Shown: positions 22,201 to 31,216, counted from the first letter of the stretch. The stretch: 64,000 bases of DNA from Mesorhizobium waimense (GCF_003601975.1 NZ_QZWZ01000004.1:211047-275046), one strand, 5' to 3'. Notes: generated by a model from the letters alone, not told the origin. A program made the numbers and translations.

Positions 22201-22511
22201 GGTTACGTCCTTAAAGATTTTCCGGGCATCGCTGGCGGCTGGCCCATGGGCATCCCTTGTGGTCCGTTCGTGCGAAGCTTGAAGCTTGCGGGAGCAACCC
22301 CGAAATGCGCCGTTCTCGGCCTTTTCGGGGCAAATATTGGTCAAAGGAAGGCGTTCGGATTCCGCCAATCTTCACCAATCTCTTCATGAACCGTTATGGT
22401 TAAGGATGGGTTAGGACGCAAAGCGCGGCGCATTGCCGCGCCTCCGGATTGCTTGGCCGGCGGTCGCGTCTGTTATTCGAATCGTTGCCGAGGTCGCCGA
22501 TGCGAGAAATA
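22201..22511. other. 311-bp gap between ybgC and tolQ
   Basis: Longer than the ybgC-tolQ gap in most bacteria, so tolQ likely has its own promoter here. It contains a near-CtrA box at 22400-22414. Nothing else was recognised. Confidence 0.5.
22400..22414 (-). promoter_or_regulatory. near-match to a CtrA box upstream of tolQ
   Basis: TTAA-N7-TTAG: one base off the TTAA-N7-TTAA consensus, 200 bp before tolQ. Weak support by itself. Confidence 0.3.
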
Positions 22512-22985
22512 TCAGCCGCTGGCCTTGGGTAAGAAAGCCGCGACCCAGTCTTTGGGAAAGCGCCTTGGCCTTCCGTTCTCGCCGATGATCGCCGCCTCGA
22601 CCCGCGCCTCGACCAGCACTTCGCCGCCGCGCTTAAGCTGTTGCGCCATGACGATGCGGGCGCCGGAAATGTCCTCGGTGCGCGTGTCGATGGTCAGGAT
22701 GTCATCCATACGGGCGGGCGAGCGGAAATCGATCTCCATGCGCCTGACCACCCAGACGATCTTTTCGCCATGCTTGCCGTCGGCCAGCTCGGTGTGGTGG
22801 ACACCGGCGAGCCTGAGATAGTCGGAACGGCCGCGCTCGAAGAATTCGAGATAGCGCGCATGGTAGACGACGCCGGAGAAATCCGTGTCGGCATAATAGA
22901 CCCGCGCCATCAGCCGGTGGCCGAATTCCGTCAGCGCGCCGGAAAGCCCGGCCCGAAGCGTTGCCGATTCACCATGATCGTCCAT
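22512..22985 (-). CDS. ybgC: acyl-CoA thioesterase YbgC (Tol-Pal-associated)
   Basis: A 157-residue hot-dog-fold thioesterase. The 4HBT active-site motif YADTDFSGVVYHARYLEFFE lies at 31-50. It hydrolyses short acyl-CoA or acyl-ACP thioesters and heads the tol-pal cluster. The ATG at 22985 is preceded by AAGGAAA. Longer upstream reading frames run through the start of the divergent GH5 gene and are rejected. Confidence 0.94.
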   Translation of the reverse strand: MDDHGESATLRAGLSGALTEFGHRLMARVYYADTDFSGVVYHARYLEFFERGRSDYLRLAGVHHTELADGKHGEKIVWVVRRMEIDFRSPARMDDILTIDTRTEDISGARIVMAQQLKRGGEVLVEARVEAAIIGENGRPRRFPKDWVAAFLPKASG

Positions 22986-23037
22986 TGCGCTTTCCTTTTC
23001 GGGCATGAGCAGGCAGGTGTTGCGGCGCGGGAACCGG

Positions 23038-24288
23038 ATGGCACTGTTGGGCGCGATGATCAAGACCTTGCTGGCGATGCTGCTGGTGCTGACCAATCTG
23101 GTGCTGCCTGGCCAAGCGGCGACCTTCTCCATGAAGCGCGGCCTCAACCTCGACCAGTGGACGACCTGGGTCGGCGAGGAGAAGTGGAACGACCCGAAAG
23201 CCATCCTGCCCTTTCCGGAATGGCGCAAAGTCCTTGGGGACGATGACCTCAAGGCGCTGAAGGATGCCGGCTTCGATTTCCTGCGCATGCCGGTCGATCC
23301 CTCGCCTTTCCTCTCCGACGAGACGGTGGCGTTGCGCGACGAGCTCTATGCCAGCGTGCTGGACTCGGTGCGCATGATCAATCGCGCCGGTCTGAAGGTC
23401 ATCGTCGACCTGCACCTGATCCCGTCCGGCGGCAGCCGCAAGATTGGCATGAGCGAGGTGATGGACGATCCCGAGACCTTCGACGCCTATGTCGAAATGG
23501 TGCGCAAGATGGCGCGCACGCTGGCTGCCGAAAATCCGCGCCAGGTCGCCTTCGAGCCGATGAACGAGCCGATCGTCGACTGCGACGGCGACGGCACCAG
23601 CCTGTGGCCTGACCGGCAGCTGAAGCTGTTCGCGGCGGCGCGCTCCTCGGCGACCAAGCTCACCTTGATCCTGACCGGGGCTTGTTATTCCAACGCCGCC
23701 TCGCTGGCAAAGATCGACCCGAGGATGATCGCCGACGACAACATCATCTGGACCTTCCATTCCTACGATCCGTTCCTGCTCACCCATCAGGGCGCAACCT
23801 GGGCCGGCGATTTCATCCGCTACGTCACCGGCCTGCCCTTTCCACTGACCGCGGTGCCGCACGCTCAGCTCGATGTGGCGCTGGATACGATCCGCGCCCG
23901 GATCAAGGCTGAAGCGCCATGGACACGACAGAACGGCATGCTTGCCTATCTCGACGAGCAGGTCGCCAGCATGGACACGGACGAAAAACTGCTTGCTCTG
24001 ATGGATGCACCATTCAAGACGGTGGAAGGTTGGGCCAAGGCCAACGGCATCAAGCCGGAAAACATCACGTTGGGCGAGTTCGGCATGATCCGCCAGGAAT
24101 ACGGCAATTCCTATGTGATGCCGGGCGATTACCGCGCAGCCTATGTCAGCGACATGATCGCACGCGCCGAAGCGCACGGCTTTTCCTGGTCGGTGTGGAG
24201 TTTCGGCGGCGCCTTCGGCATCGTCGATGCTTTCGACGGCGACAAGGCCGAGCCTGAAGTGATGGACGCGATCAGGTCGCTTCACTGA
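23038..24288 (+). CDS. secreted glycoside hydrolase family 5 (cellulase-like)
   Basis: A 416-residue protein. It has a signal peptide (MIKTLLAMLLVLTNLVLPGQ..A after a short N-terminal extension) and a GH5 (beta/alpha)8 barrel. The acid/base is Glu177 in FEPMNEP and the nucleophile Glu347 in LGEFGM. DLHLIPSG and WTFHSYDPF add the usual His/Tyr residues. The family cleaves beta-1,4 glucans and related polymers; the real substrate is unknown. The start could also be 23005 or 23056. It is divergent from ybgC with little space, so the ybgC promoter must overlap the 5' end of this gene. The gene looks inserted between ruvB and ybgC, which are usual neighbours. Confidence 0.88.
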   Translation: MALLGAMIKTLLAMLLVLTNLVLPGQAATFSMKRGLNLDQWTTWVGEEKWNDPKAILPFPEWRKVLGDDDLKALKDAGFDFLRMPVDPSPFLSDETVALRDELYASVLDSVRMINRAGLKVIVDLHLIPSGGSRKIGMSEVMDDPETFDAYVEMVRKMARTLAAENPRQVAFEPMNEPIVDCDGDGTSLWPDRQLKLFAAARSSATKLTLILTGACYSNAASLAKIDPRMIADDNIIWTFHSYDPFLLTHQGATWAGDFIRYVTGLPFPLTAVPHAQLDVALDTIRARIKAEAPWTRQNGMLAYLDEQVASMDTDEKLLALMDAPFKTVEGWAKANGIKPENITLGEFGMIRQEYGNSYVMPGDYRAAYVSDMIARAEAHGFSWSVWSFGGAFGIVDAFDGDKAEPEVMDAIRSLH

Positions 24289-24309
24289 GGCTCCTGAGGT
24301 TGGAGCGCA

Positions 24310-25218
24310 TCAGACGGAACCGAGATCGATCTGCAGGATCTCCGGGCGCATGCCGAAGCGCACGGGCATAATGCTAAAGCCGAGCCCGCCGGATACGATC
24401 AGGTTGCGGTCCTGTTCGACGACATGGCCATAGGCGTAGCGGTTGCCGAACCGTGACGGCACGACCGGCGAATACCCGAACAACCTGACCTGTCCGCCAT
24501 GGGTGTGGCCGGAGAGGGTCAGCGAAACCCGCCACGGCACCTTCGGAAAGATATCGGGTTCGTGCGCGAGCAGGATGACAGGCGCACTGTCGCTAACCTT
24601 GGCCAGCGTACCATCGAGATCGTCCAGACCTTTGAAGCCGGTCCGGCCCCAAGCCTGGCCAGGGCGTAGCGCCAGCTGATCCGCAAGTCCGGCAAGCCAG
24701 AAGCCGTGTCCGTCCTTTTCCAGGCGCACGACATCGTTCTCCAGCACCGGAATGCCGACGGCCTCCAGCGCCTTGCGCGAAATCGTTGGCCCAGCCCCGG
24801 CCGCCTGCGCGGCACGATCCTGCCACCAGTCATGATTGCCGAGGATCGACCAGACGCCGAGCGGTGCCTTCAGCCCGGACAGAGCGGGGGCCCATTCCGA
24901 TGCCTCCACCCAGTCCGATATCAGGCGCGTGCCGGCCGGAAAATCGCCAAGCAGGACGATCAGGTCCGGTTGAAGCGCGTTCGCCTCGGCGGCAAGCGAG
25001 GCGATCCGCTCGGGCGTCATCCACGGCCGGCAAGCATGGATGTCGGCCAGCGCGACGACGCGCAGCTTGAGACCTGCCGGCCAATGCGGCGGTGTCAGCG
25101 CATAGCGCTTCACATGCGTCAGCAGCATCGGCTCGATGCCGACTGCATAGGCGCTGAGCGACACGGCTGACAAGAACGAGGCCCCCATGAAACGAAGGAA
25201 ACCACGTCTGGTGATCAT
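24310..25218 (-). CDS. Tat-exported metallophosphoesterase (YaeI-like)
   Basis: A 302-residue protein. The start MITRRGFLRFMGASFLSA carries a twin-arginine motif (TRRGFLR), so it is probably exported folded. The calcineurin-like metal ligands are in order: ADIHACRPW (D and H), LLGDF, LGNHDWW, and SGHTHGGQ. The family includes UDP-2,3-diacylglucosamine or phosphodiester hydrolases such as YaeI; the substrate is not known. It converges on the GH5 gene with 21 bp between stops, and lies downstream of ruvB on the same strand. Confidence 0.88.
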   Translation of the reverse strand: MITRRGFLRFMGASFLSAVSLSAYAVGIEPMLLTHVKRYALTPPHWPAGLKLRVVALADIHACRPWMTPERIASLAAEANALQPDLIVLLGDFPAGTRLISDWVEASEWAPALSGLKAPLGVWSILGNHDWWQDRAAQAAGAGPTISRKALEAVGIPVLENDVVRLEKDGHGFWLAGLADQLALRPGQAWGRTGFKGLDDLDGTLAKVSDSAPVILLAHEPDIFPKVPWRVSLTLSGHTHGGQVRLFGYSPVVPSRFGNRYAYGHVVEQDRNLIVSGGLGFSIMPVRFGMRPEILQIDLGSV

Positions 25219-25360
25219 CGGTCGGCTCCGGCAGTTCCTGGAATGGCAATTCCATTGAGGAGCTTGCCTTAGAGCCAGCAATTGCGCCTTCACGCTGGCG
25301 GAGGCGAGGAGATTTTGCGCAGAAGAGCCGTTCCTCGGGCGACCGACGAACAAATCTCCG

Positions 25361-26398
25361 TTACTCTTCCTGGAACAGGCTGATCTGCTGCTGCGCCAGG
25401 TCCTTCGGCGCATCGAGGCCGAGATGGCGCCACGCATTGGCGGTCAGCACACGGCCGCGCGGCGTGCGCTGGATGAAGCCCTGCTGGATCAGGTAGGGCT
25501 CGATGATGTCCTCGATGGCGTCGCGCGGCTCGGAGAGCCCCGCCGCGATGGTCTCGATGCCGACCGGCCCGCCGCCGAAATTGCGGGCGATCATCGAGAG
25601 ATAGCGGCGGTCGAGCGCGTCGAGGCCGAGCGCGTCGACCTCCAACCTCGTCAATGCTTCGTCGGCGATCCGGCGGTCGACATGGCCGTCACCGGCAACC
25701 GATGCGAAATCGCGTACCCGGCGCAGCAGCCGGCCGGCGATGCGCGGCGTGCCGCGGGCGCGCCGCGCTATCTCAAGCGCGCCGTCGTCGCCCAGTGGCA
25801 TCGAGAGAATCCGGGCACCGCGGCGCACGATCTGCTCCAGTTCCTCGACCGTGTAGAAATTGAGCCTGACGGGAATGCCGAAACGGTCGCGCAGCGGATT
25901 GGTCAAAAGGCCGAGCCTTGTGGTGGCGGCAACCAGCGTGAAACGGGCGAGGTCGATCTTGACCGAGCGCGCCGCCGGCCCTTCGCCGATGATCAGGTCG
26001 AGCTGGAAATCCTCCATCGCCGGATAGAGGATTTCCTCGACCGCCGGATTGAGCCGGTGGATCTCGTCGATGAACAGCACGTCGCGGTCTTCGAGATTGG
26101 TGAGCAGGGCTGCCAGATCGCCGGCCTTGGCGATGACCGGGCCCGAGGTCGAGCGGAAATTGACGCCGAGCTCGCGCGCCATAATCTGCGCCAGCGTCGT
26201 CTTGCCGAGACCGGGCGGACCGACGAACAGCACATGGTCGAGCGCCTCGCCGCGCCCCTTGGCTGCATCGACGAAGACCTTGAGATTGGCCCGCACCGCT
26301 GCCTGGCCGACGAAGTCGTCAAGCGTCTGCGGCCGCAAGGTCTGCTCGGCATCCTCGCCGCGTTTGTCGGGGGCAATCAGGCGGGGCGAAAGGCTCAT
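25361..26398 (-). CDS. ruvB: Holliday junction branch-migration ATPase RuvB
   Basis: A 345-residue AAA+ motor. Walker [10 protein letters not shown] lies at 60-68 and Walker [11 protein letters not shown] near 104-113. The C-terminal winged helix ends with [18 protein letters not shown]. It drives branch migration with RuvA in recombination repair. It lies 43 bp behind ruvA. Confidence 0.98.
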   Translation of the reverse strand: MSLSPRLIAPDKRGEDAEQTLRPQTLDDFVGQAAVRANLKVFVDAAKGRGEALDHVLFVGPPGLGKTTLAQIMARELGVNFRSTSGPVIAKAGDLAALLTNLEDRDVLFIDEIHRLNPAVEEILYPAMEDFQLDLIIGEGPAARSVKIDLARFTLVAATTRLGLLTNPLRDRFGIPVRLNFYTVEELEQIVRRGARILSMPLGDDGALEIARRARGTPRIAGRLLRRVRDFASVAGDGHVDRRIADEALTRLEVDALGLDALDRRYLSMIARNFGGGPVGIETIAAGLSEPRDAIEDIIEPYLIQQGFIQRTPRGRVLTANAWRHLGLDAPKDLAQQQISLFQEE

Positions 26399-26441
26399 GC
26401 TGCCTTCCTTGCACAGGGCAGGGAACGGAACAAGCGACGCC

Positions 26442-27062
26442 TCACCGCGCCAGTTCCTTCAGCCCAAATCGAATGAGCTTCGAGGCATCGGCGCCCTCGC
26501 CGGCTGTCTTCAGCGCCGCCGACACCGCATTGGCGGCGATGTCGCGCGAATAGCCGAGATTGACCAGCGCCGAGACGGCATCGGTGATCGGCGCAGGTGC
26601 GACGCCCTCGCCGAGCTCCTGCTTGAGACCGATGGTGCCGGAGGCAGCACCGGCATAGGCCGGCGCCTTGTTCTTCAATTCGGTGACGATGCGCTCGGCC
26701 ACCTTCTTGCCGACGCCAGGTGCCCGGCTGACCATGGCGATATCGCGCAGCGCGATCGCGTTGGCGAGATCGGCCGGCGCCATCGTCGAGAGGATAGCCA
26801 GCGCCACCTTGGCGCCCACGCCCTGCACATTGTTCATCAATAGCCGGAACCACTCTCGCTCCAGCACCGACTGGAAGCCGTAGAGCCTGATCATGTCCTC
26901 ACGCACATAGGTCTCGATGAACAGCACCACCGCTTCGCCAGGCGCCGGCAATGAAGCCAGCGTGCGCGCCGAGCAATAGGCGACGTAGCCGATGCCATGC
27001 ACGTCGACGATGCAGAAATCCTCGTCGATCTCGTCCAGCGTGCCTTTGAGCTTGCCGATCAT
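26442..27062 (-). CDS. ruvA: Holliday junction-binding protein RuvA
   Basis: A 206-residue protein beginning [20 protein letters not shown] (OB fold). Helix-hairpin-helix motifs follow in the middle ([26 protein letters not shown]), and a C-terminal UBA-like domain binds RuvB. It forms the tetramer that clamps four-way junctions. It lies 10 bp behind ruvC. Confidence 0.98.
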   Translation of the reverse strand: MIGKLKGTLDEIDEDFCIVDVHGIGYVAYCSARTLASLPAPGEAVVLFIETYVREDMIRLYGFQSVLEREWFRLLMNNVQGVGAKVALAILSTMAPADLANAIALRDIAMVSRAPGVGKKVAERIVTELKNKAPAYAGAASGTIGLKQELGEGVAPAPITDAVSALVNLGYSRDIAANAVSAALKTAGEGADASKLIRFGLKELAR

Positions 27063-27072
27063 GCTTGATCCC

Positions 27073-27582
27073 TCATGCCAGCGCCGCCATCCGGTAGGCG
27101 ACGCTCTGCCGGTGGTGCGCGTGGCAGATGGCGATGGCCAGCGCGTCAGCGGCGTCGTCGGTGTCGAAGGTCGCCTTCGGCATCAACACCTTGACCATCA
27201 TGTGGATCTGCTTCTTGTCGCCATGGCCGACGCCGATCACCGCCTTCTTGACGGCGTTGGGCGCATACTCGGCAACCACCAGCCCGGCGCGCGCCGGCAC
27301 CAGCATGGCGATACCGCGCGCCTGGCCGAGCTTTAGCGTCGCCGTCGCATCCTTGTTGACGAAGGTCTGCTCGACCGCCGCCTCATGCGGCATGGCGGCG
27401 TGCAGCACCTCGGCCAGCCCGTCATGCAACTGGCAGAGCCGCACCGCCAGCGCCGCCTTGTCGTCGGAACGCACGGTGCCGGAGCCGACGAAGCGCAGCG
27501 AATTGCCGAGGCTCTCGACGATGCCCCACCCGGTGCGCCTGAGCCCCGGATCTATGCCGATGATGCGAATCGTTTCCCCCAT
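27073..27582 (-). CDS. ruvC: Holliday junction resolvase RuvC
   Basis: A 169-residue endonuclease of the RNase H fold. Catalytic acids are visible as Asp11 ([12 protein letters not shown]), a Glu in [12 protein letters not shown], and the C-terminal [15 protein letters not shown]. It cuts Holliday junctions symmetrically. First gene of ruvCAB. Confidence 0.97.
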   Translation of the reverse strand: MGETIRIIGIDPGLRRTGWGIVESLGNSLRFVGSGTVRSDDKAALAVRLCQLHDGLAEVLHAAMPHEAAVEQTFVNKDATATLKLGQARGIAMLVPARAGLVVAEYAPNAVKKAVIGVGHGDKKQIHMMVKVLMPKATFDTDDAADALAIAICHAHHRQSVAYRMAALA

Positions 27583-27705
27583 CCGCCAACTTTACCCTTG
27601 GCGGCAAGCGATGCCAGCGAAATGTGAACAAACCAGAAACGATGCCTCACAGCAACTCACTGGCTGCTTGAAAGTTCGCTCTGTTGGGAGAAATGCAGCG
27701 GCTTT

Positions 27706-28236
27706 TCAGCCGCGGGCAAAGGCCGTGTTCAGCAAGCTGATCTGGTCGGAAACCGGATTGGCGCGGCGAACCGCCGGCGGCGCATCGGCGAAGGCGTTGC
27801 CGTAGATCTCCTCGTCCATGCGGCGCACCAGCGCCTGCAGGCGCAGCGAGCGGGTGACGAGGTCGAGAAAATCCGACGGCAATTCGGCCCAGCCGATCGC
27901 TTCGTCATGCGCGGAAGCGGTGTCGAGACGCACCTTGGACTTTTCGGACGCGACCTGGTCGCGGGTCATCTCGCCGGAATTGGCCGCCCGCTGCAGAAGC
28001 AGCCAGGAAGCGACCTGCATCAACCTTGTGGTCAGCCGCATCGATTCGGCCGCATAGAGGGTCGCAGCCGTCCGCGACAGCTTCTTGGCCTCGGCGCGGC
28101 CCTTGCCGTCGAGATATTCGGCCGCCTGCTCGACCAGGCCCATGCCCTCCTGGTAGAGTGGCTTGAAGGACTGGGAGAAAACCCGGCGCTCCGCCAATTT
28201 GATGGTTTTCGCGCTTCCCTTGGAAGGCTCGTTCAT
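27706..28236 (-). CDS. rcdA: RcdA-like regulator of CtrA degradation (DUF1465)
   Basis: A 176-residue all-helical protein. The central AESMRLTTRLMQVASWLLLQ followed by RAANSGEMTRDQV is the signature of DUF1465, the family of Caulobacter RcdA. RcdA is an adaptor that helps deliver CtrA and other substrates to ClpXP at the cell pole. The start at 28236 is the ATG giving MNEPSKGSAKTIKLAERRVF; its ribosome site is weak (GGGG). A perfect TTAA-N7-TTAA site lies 116-130 bp upstream, so CtrA may control a factor in its own destruction, as in Caulobacter. Family sure, function by homology. Confidence 0.85.
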   Translation of the reverse strand: MNEPSKGSAKTIKLAERRVFSQSFKPLYQEGMGLVEQAAEYLDGKGRAEAKKLSRTAATLYAAESMRLTTRLMQVASWLLLQRAANSGEMTRDQVASEKSKVRLDTASAHDEAIGWAELPSDFLDLVTRSLRLQALVRRMDEEIYGNAFADAPPAVRRANPVSDQISLLNTAFARG

Positions 28237-28351
28237 CGCTACGCCCCTGCACGGCCACAAGCCGATTCGGCATCGTATGCCGTCACGCCCTGAACCCTAA
28301 ATGACTGAAGCTTGAAAATGCGCTTCGCCGGCGGTGAAGGCAAGCACATGT

Positions 28352-28366
28352 TTAACGAAGGGTTAA
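28352..28366 (-). promoter_or_regulatory. CtrA box upstream of rcdA
   Basis: TTAA-N7-TTAA with a following C or A on either strand, 116-130 bp before the rcdA ATG. It is an exact match to the consensus spacing. Confidence 0.65.
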
Positions 28367-28403
28367 CGGTGGAGGCGGCGTGGATGTCGCGCCGGCAGCG
28401 GGC

Positions 28404-28503
28404 AAAAAAAGAGCCGCGGATAAGGCGGCTCTCAGAAGTTTAACAGGGAGGCGTCAAACAAAGTGGCTCCAACCACTCGGTAAGAATCCAGATCACTGGA
28501 TGC
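28404..28503 (-). ncRNA. candidate trans-acting small RNA under a CtrA box
   Basis: Leftward reading of this gene-free stretch gives three hairpins. The first is ATCCAG/CTGGAT with loop TGAT (28486-28501). The second is AGTGGT/GCCACT (28462-28477). The third is an 8-bp terminator stem AGAGCCGC/GCGGCTCT (28410-28432) followed by seven Ts. Between hairpins 2 and 3 is a single-stranded stretch with GCCTCCCTG, able to pair with Shine-Dalgarno sequences. A TTAA-N7-TTAA box (28526-28540) lies at -35 distance from a start near 28503. The 5' end is a guess. About 100 nt, three stem-loops and an anti-SD are typical of rhizobial regulatory RNAs, but I cannot assign a named family. Confidence 0.55.
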
Positions 28504-28525
28504 GCATAGTAAACGCCCGTAAAGC

Positions 28526-28540
28526 TTAATGAACCCTTAA
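28526..28540 (-). promoter_or_regulatory. CtrA box upstream of the candidate small RNA
   Basis: Perfect TTAA-N7-TTAA. Its position, about 23-37 bases before the inferred RNA start, is where CtrA binds at activated promoters. It could also serve the rightward gene at 28751, but that is 210 bp away. Confidence 0.6.
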
Positions 28541-28750
28541 CAAGGTCGGAAAAATTCTCCCGGCGCCGCAAATCTGTCCCGCTTCGGGACAGGGCGGGCA
28601 TCGCCCACACCCGTGACAAACGGGCGTCGATACAAGCCGGTCTCCCTCCCGACATCGTTCCGAAACAGCCGCCACGCTAAACGCCCGCTCCTCTGAACCG
28701 GGCGGGGCAAATCGCTCCGCTGCAATCACCAGAACACTCAGGAGCAAAGC

Positions 28751-29302
28751 ATGGACTGGTACTCGATCGTCAAATTTCTCCACATCGTCTCGGCCACCCT
28801 GTGGGTCGGCGGCGGTTTCGTACTGTTCCTGCTTGGCCTGCTTGCCGAGCGCGCCGGCAACATCGAGGACAAGCTGCAGGCGATGCGCGCCAGCGGGCAG
28901 CTGGGCGGCCGTTTCTTCGCGCCGATGTCGATGCTGACGCTCATCTTCGGGCTCATCATGTGCGGCTTCTGGGTTGGTTTCTCCGACCTGTGGATCCTGA
29001 TCGGCCTTGCCGGCTACGCCACGACCTTTTCGATCGGCATGTTCATCTTCAAGCCGACCGCCGAGCTTATGGCTGGCATGATCGCCAAGGATGGCGTGAC
29101 GCCGGCCGCCCTTGCCGTGGGCCAGCGCATGATGACTGTAGCGCGCTTCGACTATGCAGTCATGCTGGTCATTGTCGCCGACATGGTTCTCAAGCCCAGC
29201 GCGCAGGACATCGCCGTCCTTGCCGGCATGGCGCTGGTCGTGCTGGCAGGCGCCACGCTCGCCTTCGGCGGCAGCCGCCGGCTGGTGCCGAGCGGAGCCT
29301 GA
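28751..29302 (+). CDS. DUF2269 integral membrane protein
   Basis: A 183-residue protein with four or five hydrophobic spans. It begins MDWYSIVKFLHIVSATLWVG, the DUF2269 pattern with a conserved His in the first span (KFLHI) and VGGGFVLFLLG. A second conserved region is the SIGMFIFKPTAELMAGM helix. No enzyme motif is seen. The conserved histidine in the first helix is shared with haem-binding membrane families, but that is not evidence of haem here. The gene is followed closely by a convergent transporter. Confidence 0.75.
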   Translation: MDWYSIVKFLHIVSATLWVGGGFVLFLLGLLAERAGNIEDKLQAMRASGQLGGRFFAPMSMLTLIFGLIMCGFWVGFSDLWILIGLAGYATTFSIGMFIFKPTAELMAGMIAKDGVTPAALAVGQRMMTVARFDYAVMLVIVADMVLKPSAQDIAVLAGMALVVLAGATLAFGGSRRLVPSGA

Positions 29303-29311
29303 CGCCACCAT

Positions 29312-30082
29312 CTAGAAAAGGCCGGCGACACCATCCCACAAAAGCTTGACCGCGACGACCGCCACGGTGGCGTAGGTGAACGGATAAAAAATCTCCGGCC
29401 GCATGCGCCGCACCAGCCAGGCGCCGGCGATGGTCGAGAGCGGCGCCAGCGGCATCAGCACCGCCGATGCGGTCAAATTGGCGGTGTCGAACTGGCCGAG
29501 CGCGAAATAGGGAATGAGCTTCAGCGCATTGGTGGCGGCGAAGAAGATCGCCGATGTGCCGGACAGCACCTTGGGATCGAGCCGGATCGGCAGCGCATAC
29601 ACCTGGAAGGGAGGGCCGCCGACATGGGCGACGAAGCTGGTGAAGCCGGCGACGGTGCCCCAGAAGGCAGCCGCCACGCGATTGTGCGCCGCCGCATGGT
29701 CGGCACCGTGGCGGAACTGCAGATAGAGCCAGCGCAGCACGAAGATCAGCGCGACCGCGCCGACGATCAGCCGCACCATCTCTTCGGTAACCAAAGCTGC
29801 CGTCAGCCAGCCGAGGCCGATACCGATCACCGCTCCCGGCATCATGTCGACCAGCATCTTGCGGTCGTAGACGCCCCACCATGTCCAGACCGAAACGATG
29901 TCCATCAAGCACAGGATCGGCAGCAGGATGGCGGCGGCCTGCACCGGCGGCATCGTCAGCGCCATCAACGGCACACCGACAAAGCCGACCGCCCCGCCAA
30001 AGCCGCCTTTCGACAGGCCGACGAGAATGACCGCCGGAAGGGCGGCGGCATAGAACCACGGATCGGCGAACAGACCTGACAT
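29312..30082 (-). CDS. TauE/SafE-family membrane permease
   Basis: A 256-residue protein with about eight hydrophobic spans. The GLSKGGFGGAVGFVGVPLMA segment near the N-terminus and FTSFVAHVGGPPFQVYALP in the middle are the two half-repeats of the TauE/SafE (DUF81) family, which exports sulfite, sulfonates or similar anions. The substrate is not predictable. The start could be the ATG at 30082 or a TTG further up at 30124; neither has a good ribosome site. It converges on the DUF2269 gene with a 9-bp gap. Confidence 0.85.
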   Translation of the reverse strand: MSGLFADPWFYAAALPAVILVGLSKGGFGGAVGFVGVPLMALTMPPVQAAAILLPILCLMDIVSVWTWWGVYDRKMLVDMMPGAVIGIGLGWLTAALVTEEMVRLIVGAVALIFVLRWLYLQFRHGADHAAAHNRVAAAFWGTVAGFTSFVAHVGGPPFQVYALPIRLDPKVLSGTSAIFFAATNALKLIPYFALGQFDTANLTASAVLMPLAPLSTIAGAWLVRRMRPEIFYPFTYATVAVVAVKLLWDGVAGLF

Positions 30083-30269
30083 GAGAGGAGAGAGGTGGCT
30101 GGAGGAACGGCGGGAACCCTGCAATAACCCAGAAACCTTCGCGCCGCGACAGCCAATATTGGAGGCAGCCGCTGCTGACGATCAACTGTCCGTAACCCGC
30201 CGCTCGCGGATTTGCGGCGAGGCTGCTGCCGATGCATAAGGTCGCCGGCCTGTGCACAAGGTTTTTAAA

Positions 30270-30746
30270 ATGAGCGAAATCACCATCCGCCGCGCGAAAG
30301 AAGCCGACCTCCCGGCCATCGTCGCCATGCTTGCCGACGACGCGCTCGGCCGCGGCCGCGAGGACACCAGCGAACCAATTGCCAGGGCCTATCGCGATGC
30401 CTTCGCGGCTGTCGACGCGGACCCCAACCAGTTTCTCGCCGTCATGACGGAAGACAGCCGCGTCATCGGCACGCTGCAGATCACCTACCTTGCCGGGCTG
30501 TCGCTCCAGGGCGCCTTGCGCGGCCAGATCGAAGCCGTCCGCATCGCCGATGACAGGCGCGGGTCAAGGCTGGGGCGGCGCCTGCTGGAGTGGGCGGTCG
30601 AAGAGTGTCACCGGCGCGGCTGCAGGCTGGTCCAACTGACGACCAACAAGAGCCGCCTCGACGCGCATCGCTTCGATGAGCGGTTGGGCTTCAAGGCCAG
30701 CCATATAGGCTACAAGCTGGAACTCTTGATCAGCTCCGGCCGGTAA
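30270..30746 (+). CDS. GNAT-family N-acetyltransferase
   Basis: A 158-residue protein. The acetyl-CoA loop is DDRRGSRLGRRLLEWAVEE, close to the RGxGxG/A motif, followed by the GCRLVQLTTNKSRLDAHRF helix and the ERLGFKASHIGYKLEL C-terminal strand common in this fold. The substrate is unknown. Start at 30270 (MSEITIRRAKEADLP) is preferred over a GTG at 30252. Its 3' end overlaps the end of the convergent Lrp-type gene by 17 bp. Confidence 0.85.
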   Translation: MSEITIRRAKEADLPAIVAMLADDALGRGREDTSEPIARAYRDAFAAVDADPNQFLAVMTEDSRVIGTLQITYLAGLSLQGALRGQIEAVRIADDRRGSRLGRRLLEWAVEECHRRGCRLVQLTTNKSRLDAHRFDERLGFKASHIGYKLELLISSGR

Positions 30747-31185
30747 GGGCCTCCAGCGGCGGCGGGCGTCTGCGGATCGGCTGCCCCTTGATGATGGCCG
30801 TGCTGGTTTCCGCCTTGTCGGCGATACGGTCGAGCAGGTGATCCAGCTCGCCGATCGAACGCACGAACAGCCGCGCGACAAAGCAGTCGTCGCCGGTCAC
30901 CTTGTCGCATTCGCCGAATTCGGGAATTTCCTCGATCAGCTTCTGCACGATATGCAGCTTGCCCGGCAGCGGGCGGATGCGCACGATCGCCTGCAGCGAA
31001 AAGCCCAGCGCCTGTGGATCGATCTCGATGGTGAAGGCCCGGATGACGCCGCGCTCCTCGAGCCGGCGCAACCGCTCCGAGACGCTCGGCGAGGACAGCC
31101 CGACCTGCTGCGCAAGGACTTTCAGCGAAGTCCGTGAATCCTTCACCAGTATCTCGAGAAGCTTCCTATCCAGCTCATCCAGCAT
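30730..31185 (-). CDS. Lrp/AsnC-family transcriptional regulator
   Basis: A 151-residue protein. An N-terminal winged HTH (LDRKLLEILVKDSRTSLKVL then AQQVGLSSPSVSERLRRLEE) is joined to a RAM/AsnC ligand-binding domain (VTGDDCFVARLFVRSIGELD). It is divergent from the DMT exporter gene at 31319, and a perfect 15-bp palindrome lies between them. That layout suggests local control of export of an amino acid or related compound, as with many Lrp-exporter pairs. Confidence 0.93.
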   Translation of the reverse strand: MLDELDRKLLEILVKDSRTSLKVLAQQVGLSSPSVSERLRRLEERGVIRAFTIEIDPQALGFSLQAIVRIRPLPGKLHIVQKLIEEIPEFGECDKVTGDDCFVARLFVRSIGELDHLLDRIADKAETSTAIIKGQPIRRRPPPLEALTGRS

Positions 31186-31216
31186 TTTTATTTCCTGAAT
31201 TAAAATGTCGTGAATA

